Source: Crossiella equi
GTDB lineage: Bacteria > Actinomycetota > Actinomycetes > Mycobacteriales > Pseudonocardiaceae
Assembly (NCBI RefSeq): GCF_017876755.1
Contig: NZ_JAGIOO010000001.1
Span: forward strand, 992,001 to 1,056,000
DNA length: 64,000 nucleotides
Direction of reading: 5' to 3'
Shown: in pieces, positions 7,390-16,695 of the stretch
Layout: each line of letters starts with the position of its first letter
How positions within the stretch are numbered: the first letter of the stretch is position 1
Translations under genes and position numbers: made by a program
Notes under the pieces: model-generated
What the model was told of the DNA's origin: nothing
The model's input: the letters and a program-made list of their open reading frames with translations, nothing else
The model's database searches: none

Positions 7390-7986
7390 TCAGGCGGGAC
7401 GGACGCGGTACTTCAGGTGCGTGACACCCTTGCCCTGGACGATCGAGTAGGGGTCCTCCAGCACGTACGGGCCCTTCTCCAGTCCGGCGAAGTAGGGCAC
7501 GCCGCCGCCGAGGACCACCGGGGCCAGGTCGATCCACACCTCGTCGACCAGGCCCGCGTCCAGGGCCTGCCCGCCGGTGACACCGGCCGCGACGCCCACG
7601 ATCTTCTCGCCCGCGAGCTCCTTCGCCTTGGCCACCGCGTCCGCGATGCCGGTGGTGACGAAGACGAACCGCTCCCCCACCTCGGACCAGCCCTCGGGCA
7701 CGGAGTGCGTCAGGACCACCACCGGGCAGCCGAGCGGGTGCTCACCGCCCCAGCCGTTGGTCAGGTCGAACAGGCGGCGGCCGACCACCAGGGCGCCGGT
7801 GTCCTCGACCAGCGTCCGGAAGTGGTCGGCGCTGACCTGCGTGAGCCGGAAGCCCAGCTCCTCGTGTGTGGTGCTGATCGGGACGTCGCCGTTGTCGTAC
7901 CAGCGGAACAGCAGCTCGACGCCGTCGTTGTGGTCGGCGACGTAACCGTCCAGGGAGGTGGTCGCGCCGGTGATCACCATGGCCAT
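7390..7986 (-). CDS. RibD C-terminal / dihydrofolate reductase-like protein
   Basis: A 198-residue protein with the N-terminal SLDGYVA motif, ALVVGRRLFD in the middle and VAAGVTGGQALDAGLVDEVWIDLAPVVLGGG near the C-terminus. These mark the stand-alone DHFR-like reductases of the RibD C-terminal family. They bind NADPH; the physiological substrate is usually unknown. A 12-bp palindrome lies 28 bases upstream of the start. Confidence 0.85.
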   Translation of the reverse strand: MAMVITGATTSLDGYVADHNDGVELLFRWYDNGDVPISTTHEELGFRLTQVSADHFRTLVEDTGALVVGRRLFDLTNGWGGEHPLGCPVVVLTHSVPEGWSEVGERFVFVTTGIADAVAKAKELAGEKIVGVAAGVTGGQALDAGLVDEVWIDLAPVVLGGGVPYFAGLEKGPYVLEDPYSIVQGKGVTHLKYRVRPA

Positions 7987-8013
7987 CGCGGGGCTCCTTC
8001 GTCAGTGGGTGTT

Positions 8014-8025
8014 GTCAGTACTGAC
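8014..8025. promoter_or_regulatory. 12-bp palindromic operator candidate
   Basis: GTCAGTACTGAC is a perfect palindrome upstream of the RibD-like gene. It overlaps a TTGTCA that could serve as a -35 hexamer on the + strand. No adjacent regulator gene is present to pair with it. Confidence 0.45.
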
Positions 8026-8043
8026 TCGGGGCCCCGCGAAAAC

Positions 8044-9543
8044 TCATCGCGGCAGCCACTCCGGCCGGGACGAGCCCTTCGGCACCAGCACCGTCCGGTA
8101 GCGGCCGGGGGTGGCGGACATGCGGACCTGGTCGGTGACGCCCTGGTAGTGGCCGAGCGGGGTGTCCGCGGTGAAGGTCTCCGGATCGAGGTAGGCGTGC
8201 TGCCCACCGGTGCCCGCGGTGGCGTGCGCGTAGTCCCGGTCGAAGACGCCGAGGCTGAGGATCCACAGCGCGACGCGGGTGAGCGAGACGTGCACGCGGT
8301 AGCTGCCGCCGTCCCGGGCGCGCCGGGCCAGTGCCTCGGTGGCGCCCGCGGCCATCAGCCAGGACACGATGTAGTCGTTGACCACCAGGATCGGCGGCAG
8401 GGCGGGTGCGGTGCCGTCGCCCTCCAGGTTCATCATGCCGACCAGGCTGCCCGCGGTCTGGTCGAAGCCGACGCGGTCGGCCCACGGTCCGCTGGGCCCG
8501 TTCAGCGAGGCGGTGACGTGGATGATGCCGGGCCGTACCTGCGCCGCTTCCTCCGCGGTGAGGCCGATCTGGCCGAGGTAGCCCGGCCTGCGGTTGGCGT
8601 AGAAGATGTCGGACCCGGCGAGCAGGCCCCGGATGCGGGCCGCGCCCTCGGCGCCGTACGGGTCGATGGTGGCCGAGCGGGTGCCCACGTTGGCCGTCAT
8701 GTACGTGTTCTCGTGCTCGGTCTCACCCGGCCGCCAGATGTTGAGCACGTCGGCGCCGTGCAGGGCCAGCGACCGCCCGGCCCCGGCCCCGGCGATCACG
8801 TGACCCATGCCGAGCGCGCGCACGCCCTCCAGCGGCTGCGCCACCCCCTCGGGCAGTGCCTCCGGCTCGCTGTCCCCGATCCGGGTGATCTCGACCAGGG
8901 GCAGCCCGGCGAGCACGGTCCGGTACTGCTCGGTGGCCAGGAACTCACCGGTCTCGCGCAGCAGCGGCAGCACCACCCCGGCCTCGACCGCGGCCTCCTC
9001 CAGCTCGGCGCCGCGCCACTGCCCGATGGCCTTGGCCACGGCGTCCGCGTCGTCGGGCACCCCGAGCAGCCGCTGGGCGTTGACCTTGATCTTGGGGTAC
9101 GGGTTGAGCGGCATCACCCAGCGGTCGTCGGCGGTCCGGTAGAACCCGAACCCGAAGGCGGGGCTGACGTTGGCCGAGGTGCCGGGGTAGCCGTTGAGCA
9201 GCTCCCACTTCCGGTCGTAGAACGGGCAGAGCCGGTGCGGCGCCGAACGCAGGTCGGCCGAGATGTCCTGCCCGCCGCCCCCGCGCACCCGCCACAGCTT
9301 GGCCACCGCCGCCGACTTGGCGACCAGGGCCACGGCCGCGGCCGCACCGAGGCGCAGCGGACTGGGCACCACCGGGTCGGCCCCCACGAACTCGATCCGC
9401 CCGCCGGTGTCACCCGCACTCATCCCGAGGCCGTCGAGCACCTCGTCGAGGGCGGCGTGCGGGTCGAACTCGTCGTGGCTCACCGGGTTGGCCACGGCCT
9501 GGGCCACGCGGTCGGTCAGGGTGTCGGTCTCGGCACGGTCCAC
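8044..9543 (-). CDS. CoA-transferase family III (CaiB/BaiF-like)
   Basis: About 499 residues from the GTG at 9543 (VDRAETDTLTDRV); an upstream ATG at 9738 adds sequence that does not look like coding DNA. The C-terminal half has the hallmarks of family III CoA-transferases: LEGVRALGMGHVIAGAGAGRSLALHGADVL, then the active-site region with DIFYANRRPGYLGQIGLTAEE and NGPSGPWADRVGFDQTAG. The N-terminal half is a related, more diverged domain. These enzymes move CoA between carboxylic acids. The expected catalytic Asp position could not be verified by eye. Single gene, no obvious pathway context. Confidence 0.75.
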   Translation of the reverse strand: MDRAETDTLTDRVAQAVANPVSHDEFDPHAALDEVLDGLGMSAGDTGGRIEFVGADPVVPSPLRLGAAAAVALVAKSAAVAKLWRVRGGGGQDISADLRSAPHRLCPFYDRKWELLNGYPGTSANVSPAFGFGFYRTADDRWVMPLNPYPKIKVNAQRLLGVPDDADAVAKAIGQWRGAELEEAAVEAGVVLPLLRETGEFLATEQYRTVLAGLPLVEITRIGDSEPEALPEGVAQPLEGVRALGMGHVIAGAGAGRSLALHGADVLNIWRPGETEHENTYMTANVGTRSATIDPYGAEGAARIRGLLAGSDIFYANRRPGYLGQIGLTAEEAAQVRPGIIHVTASLNGPSGPWADRVGFDQTAGSLVGMMNLEGDGTAPALPPILVVNDYIVSWLMAAGATEALARRARDGGSYRVHVSLTRVALWILSLGVFDRDYAHATAGTGGQHAYLDPETFTADTPLGHYQGVTDQVRMSATPGRYRTVLVPKGSSRPEWLPR

Positions 9544-10106
9544 ACAGGACAGCCTAGAGCCTGTCCACGGCAGTACCAGGACGAGCGCGGTCTGGAACAC
9601 GTCGCACCCACCAGGTCCGGAGCCTGGGGCCCCAGCCGGAAGCAGCTGCGGCTGGGGCCCGGCGCCGACCACGGGGAGTCGTTCGTCCGCGACCGCGCCG
9701 AGTACGAGCGGCGGAGCACCGCGTTCGCCAAAGCCCATCTCGCCGAGCAGGACACGCCCTGGTCGTCAGAGGTAGTCGGAGAAGCAGTCCCACCAGGTCG
9801 GCGAGGTGCCGCGCAGCCGAACCGACCGGCCGGGGTCAATGGCATGGCGTCCCTCCGATCAGAAGACCAGCCCCTCGGGCAACCCAGATCAGGAATGCAC
9901 ATGTTCAAAAAGACGGAAAAGTTGCACGGCGTTCGACCGAGGCTGCACTCATACATCCTGACCAGAGGATTCCGTGATGTGCATCTCAAACTCCACATCC
10001 GTTACAGCGCGTAACTATTAGCCCAAATGCAGGCATTTACTAGCGCACCTCCGCATTGCTCGGCATGATGTCGACCAGAAACCGATTGATTCCACGGGGG
10101 AATTCA
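9544..10106. other. 563-bp interval without a clear gene
   Basis: Bases about 9640-9790 read on the + strand as helical, protein-like sequence (FVRDRAEYERRSTAFAKAHL) with no start or ribosome site, so this may be a gene relic. From about 9890 the DNA becomes distinctly more AT-rich up to the next gene, as in a promoter region. It contains AAATGC-AG-GCATTT at 10025-10038, a near-perfect palindrome about 70 bases before the next start. I see no RNA gene. Confidence 0.4.
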
Positions 10107-11084
10107 ATGCGTACTGCAACACGTTTCGGCGCCGTCTCCGCCTTCGCCGTAATGGCATTATCATTGTTGTCGGTACCCGCTGGTGCCGCACCGGTGGCCC
10201 CGGCGCCCGCCGCGTGCTCCTGGCAGGTGGAGAAGCTGCCCGTGCCCGCCGGGATGGCCCCCGGCAACGTCCGCGTCGCCGGGGTGGACGCCCAGGGCAA
10301 CACGGCGGGCTCCTACGGCATGGTCGGCAGCCCCGACAAGCTGCTCCGCTGGTCCGCCAGCGGGGTGGAGGTGGTGGGCGGTCCCGGCGGGAAGTCCTTC
10401 CTCGCCTACGCCCAGAACGCCTCCGGGGTGGTCGCGGGCGCCTCCTACGACTCCGCGACCGGGTGGAGCGCCTACACCCACACGCCGGGCAAGGGCTTCC
10501 GCCAGCTCACCCCGCCCGCCGGGCTCACCAACCCGCGGGCGGTGGACGTCAACGACCGCGGTGACGTGCTCGGCGAGGTCGAGAACGGCAGGCACCCGGC
10601 GGCCGTGGTGTGGCGGGCCGACGGCAGCACCGAGGTGATCGCCCCGACCGGCGCGGTCTTCATCAACCCGATCGCGCTCACCAACGACGGGGCCGTGCTC
10701 GTCGGCCGCAGCTTCCACCTCGGTGTCTGGCGCGACGGCCAGCTCACCAAGATGCCCGTGCCCAGCTTCATGGTCAACGCCCGCGACCTGACCAAGGACG
10801 GGGTGCTCGGCCACAACCTGGACCTCAACAACAGCTGGCTCTGGAACCCGGCGACCGGTACCACCGAGAGCTTCGACGGCGAGGTGTTCCAGGCCAACGA
10901 CAACGGCACGGCCGTGGGCCGCTCCTCGGACAACAAGCCCACCGTCTGGCAGGGCATCGGCTCCCCCACCACGCTCCCGCTGCCCGCGGGCGCCACCGAG
11001 GGCTGGGGCAACGAGGTCAACAGCACCGGCACCGTCATCGGCGGGAACGCCAGCGGCACGCCGGTCCGCTGGTCCTGCCGCTGA
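10107..11084 (+). CDS. Secreted beta-propeller-like repeat protein
   Basis: A 325-residue protein from the ATG at 10107 with a GGGGG ribosome site 6 bases upstream; a further upstream start is out of register with the signal peptide. The signal peptide is RTATRFGAVS...AGA. The mature part carries six or so repeats of about 45-50 residues of the type 'ARDLTKDGVLGHN...WLWNPATGTT', as in HAF-type extracellular repeat proteins that fold as propellers. Only one Cys pair is seen (ACSW and the final WSCR). Role unknown; probably binding at the cell exterior. Confidence 0.7.
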   Translation: MRTATRFGAVSAFAVMALSLLSVPAGAAPVAPAPAACSWQVEKLPVPAGMAPGNVRVAGVDAQGNTAGSYGMVGSPDKLLRWSASGVEVVGGPGGKSFLAYAQNASGVVAGASYDSATGWSAYTHTPGKGFRQLTPPAGLTNPRAVDVNDRGDVLGEVENGRHPAAVVWRADGSTEVIAPTGAVFINPIALTNDGAVLVGRSFHLGVWRDGQLTKMPVPSFMVNARDLTKDGVLGHNLDLNNSWLWNPATGTTESFDGEVFQANDNGTAVGRSSDNKPTVWQGIGSPTTLPLPAGATEGWGNEVNSTGTVIGGNASGTPVRWSCR

Positions 11085-11159
11085 CCGGGTGCCCTGGTCA
11101 CCTCCGGGTGACCTGGTGGCCTTGCAAGTGACCACCACCCCGCGCCTACCGTGCGGGAC

Positions 11160-12218
11160 ATGAAGATCCTCGCGGTGCTGCTGGCCGCCGTCCTCCCGCT
11201 GCCCCCGGCTCCGGCTCCGGAGCTGGGGGTGGCGGCCAGGACGCACACGATGACCTGGAACTCGGTGGCCGTCGACGGCCACCGCACGTTCGTCTCCGGA
11301 CCGCGCTGGAGCGGGGCGACCGGGCCCGCCGTCGCGGTGCTGGACCGGCGCGGCGAGACCCGGCCGTTCCCGGACGCGGCGTGGAACTCCTGGCGGCCCG
11401 GCCAGGACCCGGCGCGGAAGTTCGTCAACGTCAACGCCCTGCACCACGACCGGCGCGGTTCGCTGTGGGCGGTGGACACCGGGGCCCCGGACTTCGGCGG
11501 CGACCCGCTGCCCGGCGGCGCGAAGCTGGTGCGCCTCTCCCTGGCCACCGGACAGGTCACCCGCGTCATCCCGTTCGACGCCAGCGTGGCCCTGCCCGGC
11601 TCCTACATCGACGACATCCGCTTCCGCGGCACCACCGGCTACCTCACCGACGCGGGCCGCCCTGGCCTGATCGTGCTCGACCTGGTGACCGGCAGGTCCC
11701 GGCGGGTGCTGGACAACCACCCGTCCACGGTCGCGCCCACCGACCGCCCGCTGCGGATGGACGGCGAGATCGTGCGCGGCCCCGACGGGCAGCCGCTGCG
11801 CGTGCACGCCGACCCCCTGGAGCTCTCCCCGGACGGACGCACGCTCCACTACGGCCCGCTGCACGGCCCGTGGTCCCAGGTGCCGACCGCCCTGCTGGAC
11901 GACCCGGCCGTCCCCGTCGAACGGCTGGCCGCCGCCGTGCGGCCCTGGCTGGACCTGCCCCCGGTGGGCGGCACGGCCCTGACCGCCCGCGGCGACCTGT
12001 ACTACACCGACCTGGTCGACCACGCCCTCAAGCTGCGCACCGCCGACGGCCGGACGCGCACCCTGGTCCGGGACGAGCGCCTGCACTGGGCGGACGCCCC
12101 GTTCCTGACCGCGGACGGCAGCGTGTGGCTGCCGGTGCCGCAGCTGGACCGGGTCGCCCTGTTCCACAGTGGACAGTCCAAGGTGCGCTGGCCGGTCGAG
12201 CTGTATCAGGTGTTGTAG
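11160..12218 (+). CDS. Secreted major-royal-jelly / SMP-30-type propeller protein
   Basis: A 352-residue protein starting at MKILAVLLAAV with a signal peptide. The sequence FVNVNALHHDRRGSLWAVDTG, YIDDIRFRG, GYLTDAGRPGLIVLDL and ADAPFLTADGSVWLPVPQLDR is typical of the six-bladed MRJP/yellow or gluconolactonase-like propeller. It may bind or act on a small sugar or lactone. The gene sits 75 bases behind the HAF-like protein and its 3' end overlaps the glycosidase gene on the other strand by 13 bases. Confidence 0.75.
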   Translation: MKILAVLLAAVLPLPPAPAPELGVAARTHTMTWNSVAVDGHRTFVSGPRWSGATGPAVAVLDRRGETRPFPDAAWNSWRPGQDPARKFVNVNALHHDRRGSLWAVDTGAPDFGGDPLPGGAKLVRLSLATGQVTRVIPFDASVALPGSYIDDIRFRGTTGYLTDAGRPGLIVLDLVTGRSRRVLDNHPSTVAPTDRPLRMDGEIVRGPDGQPLRVHADPLELSPDGRTLHYGPLHGPWSQVPTALLDDPAVPVERLAAAVRPWLDLPPVGGTALTARGDLYYTDLVDHALKLRTADGRTRTLVRDERLHWADAPFLTADGSVWLPVPQLDRVALFHSGQSKVRWPVELYQVL

Positions 12219-15200
12219 CCCTCCACCACGAGCTGGGGCTGCCCGGACGGCAGGTGCTTCGCCTTCCAGGTCAGCGTGACCGTCCGGGACTCCCCGGGCA
12301 GCAGCCAGAAGTAGTTGTCCGAGTATGTCGTGGGCAGTACGCGCTCACCGGAGCGCTTGTCCCGCAACGACAGCCGCAGCAGGGCCGCCACCGTGCGGCC
12401 CTCGTTGCGCAGCACCGCGGTCAGCGAGCCGTTCTGCTGCCGCCGCACCCGGGTGGCCACGCGCGTGCGGGCCAGCGAGTTCAGCTGCCGCAGGTCACCC
12501 GGGGTGCGGTAGCGCCAGTAGGTGTTCTCCGAGAGCACCGCGCCCTTCGGATCGGTCCAGGTCAGTCGCAGCAGGTGCAGGGCGGGCAGCGCGGCGGCGA
12601 ACGGCACCGCGAACGCCTCCGCCTTGGCCGAGGCCGCCACCGAGACCTCCTGGCGCCGCGGGCTGCCCAGCTGCCTGCCGGACAGGTCGTACAGCGCGGC
12701 GGTGACCGCACCGGCCAGCGGGTTCACCGTGTGGTTGACCGCGACCACCCGACCGTCCGGGTTGGCCTGCACGTGCACGGCCTCACAGGCCTTGCGCGCG
12801 CCGTAGTAGCTGCCGTTGACGTCCATGTCGTAGTCGTAGGTCTGCCACACCGTGCTGTGCCAGGCCGGGTGCGACATCCACAGCAGCAGGGCGTTGGCGT
12901 CCTGCCACAGGTTGGCGTTCCAGGCCTCGAACATCGCGCGCATGTTCTCGTAGTTGACGAACTGCGCCTTGCGGCAGAACTCGGCCAGGCTGGTCGACTC
13001 GCCCAGGCGGGCGTTGATCGCCTCCAGGTAGGTCTGCGGGCGCTGGTTGCCCTTGGTGGACCAGTCGTGGTGGTACCACGGCAGCCCGATCGGCCAGCCC
13101 GGGTCGCCCTCGCCGACAAGGTTGCGCATGCTCTCCACCACCGGGACCGTGGGCATGCCGATCTCGGTGTGGAAGCCGAAGTTGTTGGTGTCGTACGTGC
13201 TGGCCTGGAAGTACTTCTCCGGTTCGACCCAGTGGTAGGGTCCGTGGCCGGAGACGAAGCCGCCCGCCGAGTCCGGCAGGTACAGGATCTCGCTGTCCTC
13301 CTCGGCCACCGCCTTGGCGATGCCGTTGTGGATGGCGGGCGGCGGGTGCTGCTCGTTGGCCGCGCACCACACCACGATGCTGGGGTGCGTGCGGTAGCGC
13401 ACGATGGTGTCGCGGGCGATGTCCACGTAACCGGGTGGGTCCTCCAGGAAGGCGCCCGCCTCCCAGAAGTCGTTCCACACCAGGATGCCCTGCTCGTCAC
13501 AGCGGGCGTAGAGCTCCTCGCGGGTGCTGGAGCCGATCCAGTTGCGGATCATGGTGAAGTTCATGTCGCGGTGCATGGCCACGACCGACTCCAGCCGGTC
13601 GTCGAGCACCCGGCGCAGCAGCTCGTCCCAGCCCCAGTTGCCGCCCCGGCAGTAGATGTCCACGCCGTTGGCGCTGATCTTGAGCGGGATCGGCGCGTTG
13701 CTGACCGCCTTGGCGTCGGTCCAGCTCTGCCCGTCCTCGGAGACCTGGACGGTGAACTCCTTGCTGTAGGCCGTCTCCCACAGCAGTACCACGCGGTCCA
13801 CGGTGACCGGCTCCCCGAGGTCGACCGCGAGCCACTGGTTGTCCTCGTAGCCGGAGGACCAGCGGGTGCGCGGGTTGCCGTCCACCGCGTTGGCCGGGGG
13901 CTTGTCGTCGCCGTCCTGGGAGGAGGCGGTGGCGGTCTTGCCGAGTGCGAGGTCCTTGCCCGGGTCCTGGCTGTTCAGCACGGACAGCGACCACAGCGAG
14001 TGGCCCCAGCCGGTAGCGCGGGTCCGGCCCAGGACGCGCACGTGCTGGGCCCGGACGGGCGCGAAGTCCACGGTCTGCCGCGCGGAGCTGGTGGCCGGGT
14101 CAATCTTGATGGGGGTGTCGAAGCGGTAGCCGAACTGGCGGATGCCGAAGCGCGTGGACCGCCGGTCGCTGCGGGCGGTGCCGACGCTCGCGGTGAGGGT
14201 CAGCTCGTGCAGGTGCGCCTCGCCGTAGCCGTTGGGCCACCACAGCTTCGGGTCGCGGATGCGCAGCTGGGCGTGGTCCTTCGGCGCGAAGACGACCTTG
14301 ACGGTCTCCCCGGCCGGGACGGTCACCGTGCGGCTGAGGTCGATGCCGCTGAACTGGGCCCGCACGGTCACCGTGCGGGTCACCGGGTCGGCGTTGCGCA
14401 CCGGGACCGTGATGGTCACCTCCGCCACACCGCGGTCGGGCAGCTTCGGCAGCGCGGTCTCCACCCGCGGGTCGCCGAGCACGGCGGCCCCGGTGGCGCG
14501 CAGGCGGACGTGGTTCCAGATACCCGCGCCGCGGTCGCGCACGGCGGGCATCCAGTCCCAGCCGCTGGCCGCGAGGTAGGTCGGTGAGTCGAGGTAGAGC
14601 TTGCCGCCGTGCAGGAAGGCCAGGCCGCTCTCGCCCTTGTCGCCGGGGGTGCCGGGGTGCGGCATCGGGTCCACGCGCACGGCCAGGGCGTGCTTGCCGC
14701 CACCGGCCTTGAGCGCGTCGGTGACCTCCAGGACCGCGCGGGCGAACGGGCTGGTCACCGTGCCGACCTTGGTGCCGTTGAGCCACACCTCGCCGTGGTG
14801 GTTGATGCCGTCCAGCTCCAGCCAGACGTGCCGCCCGGGCCCGGCGTCGACCTCGCGGGGCAGGCTGAACGCGCGCCGGTACCACCAGCTGTTGCGGGAC
14901 AGGGCCTCCGGGATGCGCAGGTTGTTCTGCCCGGCCACCGGGTCCGGGAAGTGGCCGCGCCCGACCAGGTCGGCCAGCACGGTGCCGGGCACGGTCGCGG
15001 GCAGCCAGGCGGAGGTGTCCACACCGGGCGCGGAGAGGGCTTTCCCGTCGCCCCCGGCCCACTCGGCCATGGTCAGCGACCAGCCGGACTCCACCGGCAC
15101 GGTGCCGTCCTTGCCCACGGTCAACGCGGGTGCGGGTGCGCTGTCGCGGCCCCACTCGGTCCAGCCGCGCACGGCGGGCCGCTGCCGGTCGCTAGTGCCG

Positions 15201-15817
15201 TGCACCTCGATGGCGTTGAGCCCCACCGGGTTGGTGTTGTGCGTGGCCGAGGTCGACAGCCGCACCCACCGGCCGGTGACCGGCGCGGGCAGCGGGATGT
15301 CCACCGCGCCGCCGGGTCCGGAGGTGGTCTCGTGCACGGTCTGCCAGGCGGTCCCGTTGTCGGAGACCTCGACGCGGTAGGCGGTGGCAGCACTGGACAG
15401 GATCTCCGAGCCGCTGGTCTCGGAGTAGGGGTTCCACCCGGTGCCGGGCACGTAGACGGGGTCGCTGAGCTGGGCCTCGAACACCAGGCGCACACGCTCG
15501 ATGCGGCAGGGCGCCTGCAGGTCCACGACGAGCCACTGCGGTCCGGGCCCGGCCGCGCGCCACCCGCTGCCGCGCACCCCGGTGACGGCGAGCCCGTCCA
15601 CGGCGAACTCGGGCGGTACCGCCGCGTAGGCGGTGGAGGAGGCGGTCACCGGCCGGAACCTGGCCAGATCGGTCATCCGCGCCGCCGCCTCGCCGGTGGG
15701 CCCGGGAGCGGCTGCCGCCACCCCGGGCAGGGCCGCGCCCACCCCCACGCTGGCGAGCAGGGTTCCTGTTGTGGCAAGGAAACCGCGCCGGGAAACCGGG
15801 CCTGCCGCATCCACCAT
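12206..15817 (-). CDS. Tat-exported GH2 glycosidase with two discoidin (F5/8C) domains
   Basis: A 1203-residue protein with a Tat signal (SRRGFLATTGTLLASVGVG). An F5/8C-type carbohydrate-binding domain is at residues about 50-210. The GH2 sugar-binding and Ig-like domains follow to about residue 560. A second F5/8C domain (TATASSQDGDDKP, PRTRWSSGYEDNQWLAVDLG) sits at about 565-710, between the Ig domain and the barrel. The TIM barrel begins at GVDIYCRGGNWGWDEL; the acid/base is Glu822 (WCAANEQ) and the nucleophile probably Glu885 (GFHTEIGMP). The overall layout is like exo-beta-glucosaminidase or beta-mannosidase branches of GH2; the sugar is not certain. C-terminal Ig-like domains follow. 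Confidence 0.85.
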   Translation of the reverse strand: MVDAAGPVSRRGFLATTGTLLASVGVGAALPGVAAAAPGPTGEAAARMTDLARFRPVTASSTAYAAVPPEFAVDGLAVTGVRGSGWRAAGPGPQWLVVDLQAPCRIERVRLVFEAQLSDPVYVPGTGWNPYSETSGSEILSSAATAYRVEVSDNGTAWQTVHETTSGPGGAVDIPLPAPVTGRWVRLSTSATHNTNPVGLNAIEVHGTSDRQRPAVRGWTEWGRDSAPAPALTVGKDGTVPVESGWSLTMAEWAGGDGKALSAPGVDTSAWLPATVPGTVLADLVGRGHFPDPVAGQNNLRIPEALSRNSWWYRRAFSLPREVDAGPGRHVWLELDGINHHGEVWLNGTKVGTVTSPFARAVLEVTDALKAGGGKHALAVRVDPMPHPGTPGDKGESGLAFLHGGKLYLDSPTYLAASGWDWMPAVRDRGAGIWNHVRLRATGAAVLGDPRVETALPKLPDRGVAEVTITVPVRNADPVTRTVTVRAQFSGIDLSRTVTVPAGETVKVVFAPKDHAQLRIRDPKLWWPNGYGEAHLHELTLTASVGTARSDRRSTRFGIRQFGYRFDTPIKIDPATSSARQTVDFAPVRAQHVRVLGRTRATGWGHSLWSLSVLNSQDPGKDLALGKTATASSQDGDDKPPANAVDGNPRTRWSSGYEDNQWLAVDLGEPVTVDRVVLLWETAYSKEFTVQVSEDGQSWTDAKAVSNAPIPLKISANGVDIYCRGGNWGWDELLRRVLDDRLESVVAMHRDMNFTMIRNWIGSSTREELYARCDEQGILVWNDFWEAGAFLEDPPGYVDIARDTIVRYRTHPSIVVWCAANEQHPPPAIHNGIAKAVAEEDSEILYLPDSAGGFVSGHGPYHWVEPEKYFQASTYDTNNFGFHTEIGMPTVPVVESMRNLVGEGDPGWPIGLPWYHHDWSTKGNQRPQTYLEAINARLGESTSLAEFCRKAQFVNYENMRAMFEAWNANLWQDANALLLWMSHPAWHSTVWQTYDYDMDVNGSYYGARKACEAVHVQANPDGRVVAVNHTVNPLAGAVTAALYDLSGRQLGSPRRQEVSVAASAKAEAFAVPFAAALPALHLLRLTWTDPKGAVLSENTYWRYRTPGDLRQLNSLARTRVATRVRRQQNGSLTAVLRNEGRTVAALLRLSLRDKRSGERVLPTTYSDNYFWLLPGESRTVTLTWKAKHLPSGQPQLVVEGYNT

Positions 15818-15965
15818 CGTCCTCTGCTCCGATCGCCGCTGATCACCAGGTCACCTGCCCCGAGGCCCCGCCATCAGACCTTGATTCAAGGCATGGATCA
15901 AGTGGACAAGCAGGACAGAAACCAGCGTCGACGGGGCCACGACCCAGACGGCCCAGTCCGTTCGG

Positions 15966-16006
15966 ACCGCCCTTCCGGGCCGCGCCGGGCGGCCCGGAAG
16001 GGCGGT
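15966..16006. terminator. Strong hairpin terminator
   Basis: An 18-bp perfect stem (15966-15983 with 15989-16006) and a 5-base loop lie just downstream of the minus-strand secreted-protein gene that ends at 16020. It would also shield the glycosidase promoter region. Confidence 0.8.
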
Positions 16007-16019
16007 TCTCAGTGCGCGA

Positions 16020-16568
16020 TCACGTGCATTCCAGGGCCATGTCGTCGAGGCGGATGAATTTCCGGACCCCGTTCTCGTTGCCGAAGATCACCTGCACGTA
16101 AATCTTGTCAATCCCGTAGAGCGGGAATCGCGGTGTGGTGATTCTCTGGTAGCTGGCATTGTTCAGGTACGGAATCGTCTCCAGCATCTTGACCCAGCCG
16201 TTCGGGTTCCACACCTCGAGCGAGACGTGCGACCCCGGAGCGTCGTGCTCACCGACCGGGTTGGCGTAGATGCTGGCCTGACAGCTGTTCTTGGGCACGA
16301 ACCGGGTGTCGACCGGGATGCGCACCGCACCCCAGCCCCGCGAGGCCTCCACCCAGCCGTTGTTGGCCCCGGTGCGGGCCACACCGCCGTTGAAGTCGCC
16401 CCCGCCGGAACCGGCGCGATCGTTCAGGCGGTCCCACCGGGAGAACATGTCACCCTCGAAACCGTCCGCGAACACGGTGGCCCTCACGCCCGCGTTGCCG
16501 ACGCCCGCACCGGCCACCAGCCCGAGGGCCGCCAACGCGCCCGCCACAACCTTTTTCATCCCATTCAT
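16020..16568 (-). CDS. Small secreted protein, possibly a carbohydrate-binding fold
   Basis: A 182-residue protein from the ATG at 16568, chosen for its GGAGGGG ribosome site; an upstream extension in frame is unlikely. The signal peptide ends near GNAG. The mature part (FADGFEGDMFSRWDRLN, WVEASRGWGAVRIPV, SHVSLEVWNPNGWVKM, FIRLDDMALEC) has the strand pattern and terminal 'DDM' segment of jelly-roll carbohydrate-binding modules. Two Cys may pair. It is divergent from an IclR-type regulator, which may control it. Confidence 0.65.
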   Translation of the reverse strand: MNGMKKVVAGALAALGLVAGAGVGNAGVRATVFADGFEGDMFSRWDRLNDRAGSGGGDFNGGVARTGANNGWVEASRGWGAVRIPVDTRFVPKNSCQASIYANPVGEHDAPGSHVSLEVWNPNGWVKMLETIPYLNNASYQRITTPRFPLYGIDKIYVQVIFGNENGVRKFIRLDDMALECT

Positions 16569-16695
16569 TCGAGTCCCCTCCAGAAACCTGCTCGGGTTGT
16601 TCGACGCGAATGCTGCCCGAGCCGAGAGGCACTGGAAAAGGTTTCGGTCCACTCAGCGAACCGCGCTAGCTTCGAGGGAAATCGAGGAGGGACCC

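Noticed and set aside
5299-10014. A 1571-codon open frame on the + strand
   Set aside because: It runs antisense or out of frame through the XRE, hydrolase, RibD-like and CoA-transferase genes and has Arg/Gly/His-rich shadow composition without domains.
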